64,000 nt of DNA from Paraflavitalea soli (GCF_003555545.1 NZ_CP032157.1:2112546-2176545); one strand, 5' to 3'; positions 52,456-62,212 are shown, counted from the first letter of the stretch. A program made the numbers and translations. Notes: generated by a model not told the origin, from the sequence alone.

Positions 52456-54879
52456 ATGATCACAACCTGGTTCAAAATTGCCTGGCGCACACTCACCCGC
52501 CATAAAATATATTCCCTGATCAATGTACTCGGTCTCACGCTGGGCATCTGCGCCTGCCTGGTGATCTGGCTGATCACGCAATACGAATTCAGCTTTGATA
52601 AGTTCCATCCGGATAGCGACCGCATTTACCGGATCACCACGGCCCAGCAATTCGTCAAAGGCGAATCCCCCAGCCTGACGCCTGCAGTGATCCCGCCGTT
52701 GGCTGAAGCCGTACGCACGGGCATTCCGGGCCTGGCTACGGTAGCTCCTTATCATATTTTAGCTGATGCAACGGTCAACGTGCCGGTAAAAGACGCTGTT
52801 AGCGCTGCCTTCCCTTCCCAGCCTGTAGTGGCTGGCCCGGCGTATTTTAGTATCCTGCCGCCTGTATGGCTGGCCGGAGATGCGCGGACCGCCTTGTCAG
52901 CTCCCTTTAAAGTGGTGTTATCGGAAACAAAAGCGCGCCAATATTTTGGCCCTTTATCGCCCGACCAGGTGCTTGGCCGGGAACTGGTATACAATGATTC
53001 CCTGCATGTGCAGGTGGCTGGCATCATAAAAGATTGGAAGGGCCATACGGATTTCCCTTTTACTGAATTTATTTCTCTCTCAACAGCCGACCATGGATTC
53101 CTGCAGCGAAGCCTGCACCTGGACCAGCTGCAATGGAAAGGAGTACCCTTTTCATCGCGGGTACTGTTGAAACTGGCAAAGGACGTGAAACGGGAAGATG
53201 TCGACGCGGCGTTAACAGCCCTGTTCAATGCCAGGTGGGGCACAGGCACCATGACGGTGGCCCTGCAACCGCTCAACCGGGTACATTTCACAGACTATGG
53301 CAATGGCACCCAAATGCGTACAGCCCACCTGCCCACTTTATACGCACTCATCAGTATCGCCTTGTTCATTCTTATACTGGCGGTGATCAACTATGTCAAT
53401 TTAGCCACGGCCCAATCGCTTACGCGCGATAAGGAAGTAGGCATACGCAAAGTATTGGGCAGCAGCCGTACCAGCATCGTAATACAGTTCTTATGCGAGA
53501 CCCTGGTGCTGACCCTGCTGTCAGTCCTCTTAGCCGCCTTATTGGTAAAGCCCGTATTGGGCCTCTTCCAGCGTTTTATTCCAGCCGCTGTAAGCTTCGA
53601 TCCTTTTGCCGTCAATACCTGGTTGTTCCTGGCAGGCATCGCCCTTCTCACTACCTTGCTGGCAGGGTTGTATCCCGCCCGGTTCCTGTCTTCCTATTTG
53701 CCCGTCATCACCTTAAAAGGCGCCGGCGCCGTAAGGGGCAGTGAAAAATGGTGGCTCCGCAAAGGGCTGATCGTTTTCCAGTTCACCATCTCCCTCCTCT
53801 TCATTATAGGTACGCTCGTCATTGGCAGGCAGATCCGTTTCATGCTCACCAAGGACCTGGGCTTTAAGTCTGATGCGGTTGTTTTATTTTCTACCAATGA
53901 AAGCCGCGACAGCCTGAACCGCGTGAAATTGCTGGAAGAGCAAATAAGACAATTGCCGGGCGTGGCCGGGGCTGCCAGGGAAAACATGCCGCCCATGGGG
54001 CTCGACCGCGGTGTTTTTACGATACAATACAAGGCGCTGGGCGAGGATAAAATACCCGTAGCTGCGGTGAAGGCTGATGAACATTTTATCCCTTTCTACC
54101 AGATCAGGTTGCTGGCCGGCCGTAATCTTTTGCCCAGCGACACGCTGAAGGAATTGGTCATCAATGAAAGCCTGGCCAGGCTGCTGGGCTTTAAAAAGCC
54201 AGCGCAGGCGCTGGGACAATCGCTCTATACCTGGAATAAGTTTGTACCCATCGTAGGCGTAGTGGCCGATTTTCACCAGGCATCCCTGCACGAACCGGTG
54301 AAGCCGATGGTGATTGCCGCTATTGCCTGTACTGATATGGCTGTGCGGCTGGATACGAAGAACATGCCGGCTGCACACACGCGGGCCATACTGGCGCGGA
54401 TAGAGCGGAGGTGGAAAGAGTTTTATCCCAATACGCCTTTTGAATACGAATTCCTGGACGAGTCGCTGGCACAATTATACGAAAAGGAACAAACGACGGC
54501 CTGGCTGATGAATATCGCCACGGGGATTACCATTTTTATTTCCTGCATTGGCCTGTTGGGCCTCACCATGTTCACAGCCGAAAGAAGAACACGCGAGATC
54601 GGCATCCGCAAGGTGCTTGGCGCCAGCGTGCCGGATATTGTGGCGTTGCTCGGTAAAGATTTTATCCTGCTGGTCATCATAGCGCTCGTTATCGCATCAC
54701 CCATTGCCTGGCTCTTCATGCAGCAATGGCTACAGGATTTTGCCTATCGCATTCCTGTAGGATGGGATATTTTCCTGGTGGCAGGTATGGCTATTCTTGG
54801 TATAACATTCCTCACCATTGGGTTTCAATCGCTCAAAGCAGCGCTGGCCAACCCGGTGAAGAGCTTACGCACGGAGTAG
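52456..54879 (+). CDS. FtsX/MacB-type ABC transporter permease
   Basis: An 807-residue permease of the double-FtsX type. A first helix (about 20-40, YSLINVLGLTLGICACLVIW) precedes a MacB periplasmic domain. Then comes an FtsX helix block near 285-430 (LNLATAQSLTRDKEVGIRKV is the usual turn), a second periplasmic domain, and a C-terminal FtsX block with TAERRTREIGIRKVLGASVP near 710-729. The end, NPVKSLRTE, is nearly the same as that of the fusion protein at 33299. These permeases usually serve a MacB-like exporter with a separate ATPase, which is absent here. Confidence 0.9.
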   Translation: MITTWFKIAWRTLTRHKIYSLINVLGLTLGICACLVIWLITQYEFSFDKFHPDSDRIYRITTAQQFVKGESPSLTPAVIPPLAEAVRTGIPGLATVAPYHILADATVNVPVKDAVSAAFPSQPVVAGPAYFSILPPVWLAGDARTALSAPFKVVLSETKARQYFGPLSPDQVLGRELVYNDSLHVQVAGIIKDWKGHTDFPFTEFISLSTADHGFLQRSLHLDQLQWKGVPFSSRVLLKLAKDVKREDVDAALTALFNARWGTGTMTVALQPLNRVHFTDYGNGTQMRTAHLPTLYALISIALFILILAVINYVNLATAQSLTRDKEVGIRKVLGSSRTSIVIQFLCETLVLTLLSVLLAALLVKPVLGLFQRFIPAAVSFDPFAVNTWLFLAGIALLTTLLAGLYPARFLSSYLPVITLKGAGAVRGSEKWWLRKGLIVFQFTISLLFIIGTLVIGRQIRFMLTKDLGFKSDAVVLFSTNESRDSLNRVKLLEEQIRQLPGVAGAARENMPPMGLDRGVFTIQYKALGEDKIPVAAVKADEHFIPFYQIRLLAGRNLLPSDTLKELVINESLARLLGFKKPAQALGQSLYTWNKFVPIVGVVADFHQASLHEPVKPMVIAAIACTDMAVRLDTKNMPAAHTRAILARIERRWKEFYPNTPFEYEFLDESLAQLYEKEQTTAWLMNIATGITIFISCIGLLGLTMFTAERRTREIGIRKVLGASVPDIVALLGKDFILLVIIALVIASPIAWLFMQQWLQDFAYRIPVGWDIFLVAGMAILGITFLTIGFQSLKAALANPVKSLRTE

Positions 54880-54894
54880 ACAGGTTGCATGTAT

Positions 54895-55770
54895 TCATAA
54901 TTTCCACAGGAAGGCAGCACCGGCGATGGCCGCATTTTCGCCAAGCACAGCCGGTTGCAAATTCATGGCTACATTGTATTGTTTAAACCGCTCCATGGCG
55001 GCAGGCATAAAATAATCCCAGGCCTTGGCAATATTGCCGCCAATGACCACGATCTCCTGCAGCGTGGGGGGATATTTCATCATCAATACCTCCGCCAGGT
55101 GTTGACCGAAGTGGTTGAACAACGCTCTTACAGCCTCCTCCTTGTCATACAACGCAATCAGGTCTTTCACCCCCTCCACTGATTGACCCGATACGCGGGC
55201 ATACTCCTGCACAAACCAACGGGAACAGAGATAATCCTCCGCCCGCGCGTCCTTAAATGGCGTACACCAGCAATCGCCGTCCTGTATCACGCCATTAAAA
55301 AAACCAGCTGAGCCCAAACCCGTACCCAATGTTATACCAGCTGCATTTTGATACCCTTTGCCCGCGCCGCCTTTTACTTCTCCCAATAAAAAAGCACTGG
55401 CGTCATTCACCATTTTAATATGGCTTACGGGGATGTGCAGCCTGTCGGCCAGCATCTTTTTTACATTCAGTCCATGCAGGGATTCAAACTTATGCAGACC
55501 GGTGATATAACTGATCCCTTCCTCATAATCAAAAGGCCCGGGCATCGCTATACCAATGTATTTTTCTGCAACAGGGACCTGTGCAAAACCGGCTTCAATA
55601 GCATTCGCCCAGCATTCTATGATCTCCCCGGCACTGCCATGTGGATCCACTTTTGCCCGCACGGCGTATTGATGCTGTAGTGCTGCCAATTCAAGATCCA
55701 CCATGCATACACTGATATGCGATCCGCCAATATCGATCCCCGCTACCAGCTGCTCTTTGATATTGCTCAT
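54895..55770 (-). CDS. ROK-family sugar kinase
   Basis: A 291-residue cytoplasmic kinase. The start at 55770 gives an ATGA overlap with the upstream GH92 gene and puts the phosphate motif GIDIGGSHIS at residues 11-20. NDASAFLLGEVKGGAGKGYQ and GTGLGSAGFFNG fit the ROK active site. The usual ROK zinc-binding cluster (CxCGxxGCxE with ExGH) is missing; in its place stands CWCTPFKDARAEDYLCSRWF. Together with a mannosidase and a mannose-6-phosphate-isomerase-like gene it should phosphorylate mannose or glucose. The frame could also start 5 codons earlier. Confidence 0.88.
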   Translation of the reverse strand: MSNIKEQLVAGIDIGGSHISVCMVDLELAALQHQYAVRAKVDPHGSAGEIIECWANAIEAGFAQVPVAEKYIGIAMPGPFDYEEGISYITGLHKFESLHGLNVKKMLADRLHIPVSHIKMVNDASAFLLGEVKGGAGKGYQNAAGITLGTGLGSAGFFNGVIQDGDCWCTPFKDARAEDYLCSRWFVQEYARVSGQSVEGVKDLIALYDKEEAVRALFNHFGQHLAEVLMMKYPPTLQEIVVIGGNIAKAWDYFMPAAMERFKQYNVAMNLQPAVLGENAAIAGAAFLWKL

Positions 55771-58460
55771 GGCTGTACCCCCCATGCTTTATTAGGCTCC
55801 TTGCCCATCCACAATTCCAATACACCTCCATTGGCATAGGCTTCATGGGTGAACCAACAGGTATTGAGCGGCGCTCCATTCAGGGTTGCCTGCTGGATAT
55901 AACAATTGGCGGTGGAATTATTATGTGTCCTGATCACGAACTGTTTTCCTTTATAATACCGGTTATCGAGTTGTATGGTCACTTCATCAAAGATGGGGGA
56001 TGTAATATCATAGACGGGTGTGGTCGATTCATTGCCTGTCAATCCAAACAAACCAATGGCCATGAGGGCGCTCACGCCGCCCATCTGCCCCTGGTCCTCA
56101 TCATGACCGCCATAACCCAGGTCGGGGGTAATGCCACCATAAGCCTGGGCCTGCACGCGCCGCACCCAGTATTGCGAAAGCCAGGGTTTGCCGGCATGAT
56201 TGAACACATGCGCATTGGAACAGCCGGGCTGGTTGGCATAACTCACATATCCTTCGGTATACCCAAATACAAAATCACTGGCCGATGCTTTTTCAAAAGC
56301 GTAATTGAGTTTACTGCACAGGGTATCATTGCCGCCCATCATGTGGGCCAGCGCTGCAATATCGTGGGATACGCCCCAGGTGCCCTGCCAGGCATTGGCT
56401 TCTACCCATCCCTCCCCACTCAATGGGTTGTGATGCATGAATTGTCCGTTCCGGTCTTTGGGAAATAATAATTTCTGGGTGCTATCGTAACAATATTTCC
56501 AGCCACCGGCTCTTTTAGAAAAGAAATCATAGTCTTTTTTCTTCCCCATTTTCTTAGCCATCTGTGCAAGGCCCCAATCCTGGAAACCCGCTTCAATGGT
56601 GATGCCTGCATTGCCGGGCCACCAACCTTTTTTGGTGTAGAATTCAATATCCTTCGCACTGCCCATCATGCCACCCGGTAAATGATTTTGTTTGATGATC
56701 TTAAACGCGTGCTGAGGATCGGCCTTGGTAAGCAATCCTTTCATATAGGTACTTACGATCAGGTTGGTAGCCGGGCAGCTCGTCATGATATAAGAATAAC
56801 CACCACCCGAGGGACCGCGTGGCAACAGGTAGCCATTGTTGGCATACTCGATCATGGAGGCCGACATTTCATCCTGCACCTCCGGCCAGGCAAGGCCCCA
56901 CAATACATTCAGGTTCCATTGGGTAAGCCACCAGGCATCGGAGTTGTACATATTGAACCGCAGACTGCCATCTGCATTTTTAGGTACTGTTTTAATTTTA
57001 AAGACAGCATCGGTAAAGTTCCCATTGCGCTTGCCTTCGGTACGATCGGGGTAATCGCCCGACACATCGTTGATCTTATGACGGCCCAGCAATACATGCC
57101 AGAGGTCGGTGTAGAATTTAATTTTCTGTTCGGGAGTTCCCCCCTTCACGTCCATCTTACCCAACCATTGGTTCCAGATGTCCTGTGATTCCTTTTTCAC
57201 CGCCTCAAAATCCCAGCCATTGCATTCAGCCTGTAAATTCTTACGGGCATTCTCAATGCTGGTATAAGAAAAGCCGATCTTCATCTGCACCTGGTCACCC
57301 GCCTGCACATTGAATTGCGCAGCCAGCCCTACACTATCGCCCTGTATGGCATTGATATTTTGTAGTTGTTGTTGGCCTTTCCAGGCATCCAATGAATGAC
57401 AGGCCTTATCAAACCGGATCACAAAAAACATCTTCACATCCTTGGGACCGCCCCAGTACCGTTTTACTGAACTAAAGCTACCTTCAAATTCGGTATTGCT
57501 GTTCTTTTTCACCACAGCGTTGGCCATGGTGCTATTGCTGAGGTAGCCGCCCAGGTTGGTCAGGATGCGCGCGGACATTGCTTCCGTCCAGGTGAAGCGA
57601 TAAAAACTCACCCGGTCAGTGGAAGTCAGCTCCACCCAGGTTTTCGGCTGTTGCAGGTATACGCGCTGGTAACCCGGCTGTACAATCTCATCATCATGGC
57701 TAAAAGTCGATTTCCAACCCTGCTCACCCAGTGCAGGGTTAACATCCGGTGCAGCAGGCATCACTTCAATACCCGACAACATCCAGCAATGGATCTGACC
57801 AAATCCCAGTATCTCTTTTTCGTTGTAATTATAACCACCGCCATTCTGATTTTTATTGCGGGTATGCGGCGCCGCACCAATCATGCCGAAAGGACGATTG
57901 CCGGTAATAAAAAAGAAGTAACGGCCGCGGTTGGTCTCGATATAGGGATCAACCCATGATACATAATCATTGGCCTGTACGGGGGAAGGAAAAACCTCGA
58001 TCTCAGAAAAGCCCAGGTCGCTGCCCGTACCATCGGTAGTCACAAATTTTACCCAGGAGACCGTCTTGTCTGCAAAACGAATGGCTTTGCCAAGTCCGTT
58101 TTTGGGTAATTCATTCACCCAAATTTTACTGCCATCAGAGAACTCCAGCCGGCCACCGGCAATATTATCTTTTAAGGAAGGACGGTCATACAACACGATC
58201 CTGTTGATCGTCTGCGGCGTTTTCCAGGTCAGTTGTATCCAGGGAAAACGGATATATCCCCAATCGGTAGTCACGCCTTCGCAGGCCCATTCGCCTTTTC
58301 CCTCCACGCCGATCACACCATCCACCACATGCGAGGCATCAAATTGTTTATTCAAGGAAGTAGAAGCCGTCACGGTAGCTGCAGGCGCTATATTACCCGG
58401 ACCAGCCAGGGCGCTCCCTCCTATCAATAATGATAACGCTATAACCAAACAAAATTTCAT
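55767..58460 (-). CDS. GH92 alpha-mannosidase with N-terminal discoidin-like domain
   Basis: An 897-residue secreted exo-alpha-mannosidase. A signal peptide (1-19, SALAG) precedes a galactose-binding-like domain (about 25-160, WACEGVTTDWGYIRFPWIQL). The GH92 N-terminal beta-domain (VDPYIETNRGRYFFFITGNR near 170-189) and the (alpha/alpha)6 catalytic domain follow, with WNQWLGKMDVKGGTPEQKIK near 427-446. In place of the common GNDDxGxMSAWY block it has GGHDEDQGQMGGVSALMAIG. Known GH92 enzymes use an acidic pair near this block to activate water with calcium. The stop overlaps the ROK kinase start (ATGA). Confidence 0.9.
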   Translation of the reverse strand: MKFCLVIALSLLIGGSALAGPGNIAPAATVTASTSLNKQFDASHVVDGVIGVEGKGEWACEGVTTDWGYIRFPWIQLTWKTPQTINRIVLYDRPSLKDNIAGGRLEFSDGSKIWVNELPKNGLGKAIRFADKTVSWVKFVTTDGTGSDLGFSEIEVFPSPVQANDYVSWVDPYIETNRGRYFFFITGNRPFGMIGAAPHTRNKNQNGGGYNYNEKEILGFGQIHCWMLSGIEVMPAAPDVNPALGEQGWKSTFSHDDEIVQPGYQRVYLQQPKTWVELTSTDRVSFYRFTWTEAMSARILTNLGGYLSNSTMANAVVKKNSNTEFEGSFSSVKRYWGGPKDVKMFFVIRFDKACHSLDAWKGQQQLQNINAIQGDSVGLAAQFNVQAGDQVQMKIGFSYTSIENARKNLQAECNGWDFEAVKKESQDIWNQWLGKMDVKGGTPEQKIKFYTDLWHVLLGRHKINDVSGDYPDRTEGKRNGNFTDAVFKIKTVPKNADGSLRFNMYNSDAWWLTQWNLNVLWGLAWPEVQDEMSASMIEYANNGYLLPRGPSGGGYSYIMTSCPATNLIVSTYMKGLLTKADPQHAFKIIKQNHLPGGMMGSAKDIEFYTKKGWWPGNAGITIEAGFQDWGLAQMAKKMGKKKDYDFFSKRAGGWKYCYDSTQKLLFPKDRNGQFMHHNPLSGEGWVEANAWQGTWGVSHDIAALAHMMGGNDTLCSKLNYAFEKASASDFVFGYTEGYVSYANQPGCSNAHVFNHAGKPWLSQYWVRRVQAQAYGGITPDLGYGGHDEDQGQMGGVSALMAIGLFGLTGNESTTPVYDITSPIFDEVTIQLDNRYYKGKQFVIRTHNNSTANCYIQQATLNGAPLNTCWFTHEAYANGGVLELWMGKEPNKAWGVQP

Positions 58461-58514
58461 ATCGTTATTGTTGCTGTATTAAAACAAAAGTCTGCCATGG
58501 CCTGTCCAGGGAGT

Positions 58515-58555
58515 CTACAGGGTGAGCCGCCCTTCAAGGGCGGCTCACCCTGTAG
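58515..58555. repeat. perfect 20-bp GC-rich inverted repeat
   Basis: CTACAGGGTGAGCCGCCCTT (58515-58534) is exactly complementary to the sequence at 58536-58555, with one base between. It lies between the esterase and GH92 genes. The arm is shared with 22576-22610, and half-copies (GCAGGGTGACTCACC) lie at about 58600-58614. Confidence 0.8.
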
Positions 58556-58617
58556 AAAGTGGGCCACCCTGCCGCGCTGCTTTGCCGGGCTGCAGGGTGA
58601 CTCACCTTTCATCTAAA

Positions 58618-60141
58618 TCACCAGTCATCCGTTCTGAAGGGCAGTGCGGGCAATCCTGCTTTGTTCTCTAAATTGGTCACCGGGTAATTACTGAAAGCAT
58701 AGCGCACAGCCACCGGCTGCGGCACCTGTTCACAATGCAGCCATACTTCCTGCTCTACGATGGTCGCCACTGCTTTGTGAAAAACCCGATCTGCACCTGC
58801 TATATAGAAACATTGTGGCGCAGCTCCGTCATTGGTGCCCAATCCACCCGCCAGGGAAGCCGGGTTAAATTGTATTTTCACCGTTCCCGTATCCACCCGC
58901 ATGCGGGCATACTCCGGACCCAGGTACGCGATATCCTTTTTACCATAGTCCAGCGCCAGTGCGTGACGGGCCAGCCGCCAACCCACGCCTTGTTTGTTGC
59001 GTGGATGCAGATCCGTAGGATCACATATATCGGTGATGACCGCCATACCGGTATTAGGCACTGCCAGGCGCGTTCTGTCCTGCGCTTCCCGCAAGTAAGC
59101 ATAATAAGTAGCCGAACTATCATCACCTTCCCATTTGAAGGGCGCTACCTGCACATAATAAAAAGGCAGATCGCCCTGGGCAAACAGCTTGCGCCAGTTG
59201 CGGATCATGGCAGCAAAAACCCGGGTGTATAGCGCGCCGTCATTTTTGTTTGACTCGCCCTGGTACCAGAGAAATCCCCGCACCGACAAGTGGCGAAGCG
59301 GGTAGATCATCGCATTGTACAAGAGCGTGGGCAATACATTTTTTTCGAAGGTCACTACCGTATCGGGCGCCTGCTTCGATACAGCACTGGTATCGTAGGG
59401 ATACAAATATTTTCGATAGAGGACCGTGTCGGCGGTTAAAGTATCCCGGCTGGTCCAGGCTTGGCAACTGGTAGCGCCCAGGCTGCTTACGACCAAACCC
59501 ACGGGCACGCGCAATTGCTGGTGAATGGTACGGGCGAAGAAATAAGCGGCGGCACTGAAGTTGGGAACCGTTTGTGGTGAACAAACCGTCCAGGCGCCAT
59601 TGATACAATCATCTTCGGGCCGGGCTTTGAAATCCGTGCGCACATTGTACAGGCGGATCGCCGGATAATTGGCCGTAGCTATTTCCAGGTCATAATTCAG
59701 TGGCCCCTTCAGCCAGGGTAAAAAAGGCTTGAGCTCCATGTCCATATTCGACTGGCCGCCACAAACCCACACTTCTCCGATCAATACATTGGATAAAGTA
59801 ATCGTCGAAGCGCCACACACCAATTGAATGTGATGGGCTTTATAATCACCAGGCACGGCCATTGGCACCGGAATTTTTGTAAACCAGCTACCATCGGCCT
59901 TGATGGGTGCGATCAACGCCTTATCCATCCAATCTGCCTTCACCCTTATTATACTACCTACAGGTCCATATCCACGCAGCATGCAGGGTTTGCCCTGCTG
60001 TATCACCATATTGGATTGAAGGGTATTGGCCAGGGAAAAAACAGGTGCTGTAAAAGCGGAGCCTGAATAACCTGCTTGCCCGGTCAACAGACAAGCGAGC
60101 ATCACCAGGCTGCGCGCAGCAAGGGATCGGATCATTTTCAT
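58618..60141 (-). CDS. sialate O-acetylesterase-like (SGNH-type) esterase
   Basis: A 507-residue secreted carbohydrate esterase. The signal peptide is followed by a beta-domain and the SASA core, with the nucleophile Ser131 in WVCGGQSNMDMELKPF, the block RGFLWYQGESNKNDG near 289-303, and the Asp/His pair in CDPTDLHPRNKQGVG near 371-385. Such enzymes remove acetyl groups from sialic acid or plant and yeast glycans. Mannan is often acetylated, so deacetylation of mannan-type side chains is a reasonable guess. Its ATG overlaps the upstream stop (ATGA at 60138-60141). Confidence 0.88.
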   Translation of the reverse strand: MKMIRSLAARSLVMLACLLTGQAGYSGSAFTAPVFSLANTLQSNMVIQQGKPCMLRGYGPVGSIIRVKADWMDKALIAPIKADGSWFTKIPVPMAVPGDYKAHHIQLVCGASTITLSNVLIGEVWVCGGQSNMDMELKPFLPWLKGPLNYDLEIATANYPAIRLYNVRTDFKARPEDDCINGAWTVCSPQTVPNFSAAAYFFARTIHQQLRVPVGLVVSSLGATSCQAWTSRDTLTADTVLYRKYLYPYDTSAVSKQAPDTVVTFEKNVLPTLLYNAMIYPLRHLSVRGFLWYQGESNKNDGALYTRVFAAMIRNWRKLFAQGDLPFYYVQVAPFKWEGDDSSATYYAYLREAQDRTRLAVPNTGMAVITDICDPTDLHPRNKQGVGWRLARHALALDYGKKDIAYLGPEYARMRVDTGTVKIQFNPASLAGGLGTNDGAAPQCFYIAGADRVFHKAVATIVEQEVWLHCEQVPQPVAVRYAFSNYPVTNLENKAGLPALPFRTDDW

Positions 60142-61370
60142 GGCAGGATTTTAACCTTAACAAAACGCGGACGGTATAAATTCGGGTGCTGTTTGATATC
60201 GTTGAAGAAATCGAATGAGTTCACATTGTAACTGATCAGCAGTTCATCAGGCGTCGACAACACCGGGTGCACTTTGGCATTGTAGGGAAAGAAGTCTTTA
60301 TCTTCTGATACGGAAGGACTGCTATCAAACAATTCGATCACCTTGCCCCAGGGCCCTACGGGTGAACTGCCCAGCCGCATGCCCACATAACGGCCCAATC
60401 CATCTGTCTGGAAAGTAAGGGCATAACGGCCATCGGCTAATTGCATCACCCCAATTTCATTCGACAAACGATCGGTGACAGTTGCGATCTTTGCCACATC
60501 GGCATTCCATGCCGCGCCATCCCAGAAGGTCCATTTATCAAAAGAGGCTATGTCGGCTGGCTTTACACGCGCTACCATCAGCTTCTTTTCTTTTCCCCTG
60601 ATGCCATAGATATAGGCATATCCATCCGGGTGCTGAGCGCCGGCTGCTTCGGTATTCACCAAAATGCCCGCACCAAACGACCCTGTGCTATCCACTTCTT
60701 TGCCCAGGAAAAAGGGGATATCCAATTGGCGGTATTCAGTAAAAGGAGGCTGCGCTCCGGCAGGTACAATGATCAGTGTATTACCTACTTCTTTAAATCC
60801 AAATGCCTGCTGCGACACATTCTTGATACGATAACCGAAAATATACAGGTTGTTGTTTTGCTCCTGGTTCACAAAGCCATCGCCCAGCCAGTAATAATCA
60901 CCAGGCTGCGTGGCGGGTGTTTTTGGAACGAACAGCGAAGCAGGCTTGCCATTTTCTTTATTCCAATAAAAGCGGATATGTGCGGAATCGGGAATGCCAT
61001 CTTGTAGAACGGCTACTGAATTATTGATCATGGTATACCCGGCTTTCAGGGAATCCTTTTCAATTTCACCCAGCATGGTATCGCTGAACCAGATCAATGT
61101 TTCGCTTTTTTTAGCAGCGCCCGGCGTTTCTTTACCATCGCGGGTGACGGCAAAAATGCCATCACCGCCAAACCAACCGGATTTGCGCGTGAAAAGGGCG
61201 TCCCATTCTACGGCGGGACTGGCTGTGAAATGCAGGGAATCAAGACTCAAGGGAGCATCGGGAGCGGCCGCCGCGTTATTACCCGCAGACCGGCAACCTC
61301 CTAATGCGATCGCTGCTGCGATCGCCAGGGAAGCGCAGGAAGAAACAGTACTATAGGTGCGAGGGAACAT
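60138..61370 (-). CDS. DUF4185/DUF5005-like propeller lipoprotein
   Basis: A 410-residue lipoprotein (lipobox LGGC at about 23-26). The body has the repeated W/F-rich blades of a five-bladed propeller similar to DUF4185/DUF5005 proteins: GWFGGDGIFAVTRDGKETPG near 65-84, WFSDTMLGEI, YYWLGDGFVNQEQNNNLYIF, and SNEIGVMQLADGRYALTFQT near 305-324. This resembles glycosidase propellers such as GH43/GH117, but I cannot identify the catalytic acids. Its last codon overlaps the esterase start (ATGA). An envelope glycan-binding or hydrolase role is likely. Confidence 0.7.
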   Translation of the reverse strand: MFPRTYSTVSSCASLAIAAAIALGGCRSAGNNAAAAPDAPLSLDSLHFTASPAVEWDALFTRKSGWFGGDGIFAVTRDGKETPGAAKKSETLIWFSDTMLGEIEKDSLKAGYTMINNSVAVLQDGIPDSAHIRFYWNKENGKPASLFVPKTPATQPGDYYWLGDGFVNQEQNNNLYIFGYRIKNVSQQAFGFKEVGNTLIIVPAGAQPPFTEYRQLDIPFFLGKEVDSTGSFGAGILVNTEAAGAQHPDGYAYIYGIRGKEKKLMVARVKPADIASFDKWTFWDGAAWNADVAKIATVTDRLSNEIGVMQLADGRYALTFQTDGLGRYVGMRLGSSPVGPWGKVIELFDSSPSVSEDKDFFPYNAKVHPVLSTPDELLISYNVNSFDFFNDIKQHPNLYRPRFVKVKILP

Positions 61371-61417
61371 GCATTATTGTTTAAAGTGAATGATAGCTTT
61401 CCGGCAGGCAGCCTGCC

Positions 61418-62212
61418 TTATGGTACCGCGTCGAAGGTATATACAAACAGTTCATGATCGGTATAGGGAGCCCCGAGCCAGGAGAGGTCGAGTACAATGG
61501 TCATCACCAGCCTGTCTTTGGTCACACTGCGCACGGTATAGGTTTCTGTAGTGATGGCCGTAGGATCGAACAGGGAATGGTACACCTGTTTAAATGTTTT
61601 TTCATCATCGCTCAATGTCCATTTATCGTATACATTGAAGCCATCGAATGTACAGGCGGAAGCACCATAATTGACAGTAATGCTGCTATCTCTTTTCCAG
61701 TAAAACACATCATCCTTTTCGCAATCGGTAATGGTTTCCACTGCTGGCTGACCGCTCTCCTGGAATTTGGATTTCAGCAACCATTTATGTGAGAAGATGT
61801 TCTGGGCTGCAGAAGCTACGGTGTTTACAGTAAGGTCTTTTTCCACCGCCCTGCCCTGGTTGTCGGTAAGCCTGAAATTGAAGCCTACCAGCTTGTCCGT
61901 TTCATCGGGACTGAGGGTGTAGGTGAATTTGTACTGGTATTGTTTGTCGCCGGTCGCCGTTGGTGTTACCTTTTTAGTGCCATACACATTGTCCGGCACC
62001 AGGTTCACGCCTTTGGTAATGGCCAGCTCTTTGAATCCATCGGGAATGGTAATATCGATGGTGGTCTCGATCTGTTTGCCGGATTTGCCGGTGATATTAT
62101 CGGACGATAATTTCATGACGGGGGTATTGGGGTCTGTGCCGTCTTTCTTGCAGGCTGTCATGATCAACAGGCTGCTCATTACTACTATGGTAAAAAGGGG
62201 ATATGGCCGCAT
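61418..62212 (-). CDS. lipoprotein, probable glycan-binding or lipocalin-like (DUF5004-type)
   Basis: A 264-residue lipoprotein (lipobox MTAC at about 18-21). An N-terminal beta-sandwich (about 30-130, DITIPDGFKELAITKGVNLV) is followed by a lipocalin-like half (about 135-264, HKWLLKSKFQESGQPAVETI and RSVTKDRLVMTIVLDLSWLG). This two-domain layout recurs in Bacteroidota lipoproteins near SusD genes, where DUF5004-type C-termini occur. It may be the SusE-like glycan binder of an alpha-mannoside locus whose SusCD pair lies beyond the window. It lies 18 bases after the MFS porter gene. Confidence 0.65.
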   Translation of the reverse strand: MRPYPLFTIVVMSSLLIMTACKKDGTDPNTPVMKLSSDNITGKSGKQIETTIDITIPDGFKELAITKGVNLVPDNVYGTKKVTPTATGDKQYQYKFTYTLSPDETDKLVGFNFRLTDNQGRAVEKDLTVNTVASAAQNIFSHKWLLKSKFQESGQPAVETITDCEKDDVFYWKRDSSITVNYGASACTFDGFNVYDKWTLSDDEKTFKQVYHSLFDPTAITTETYTVRSVTKDRLVMTIVLDLSWLGAPYTDHELFVYTFDAVP

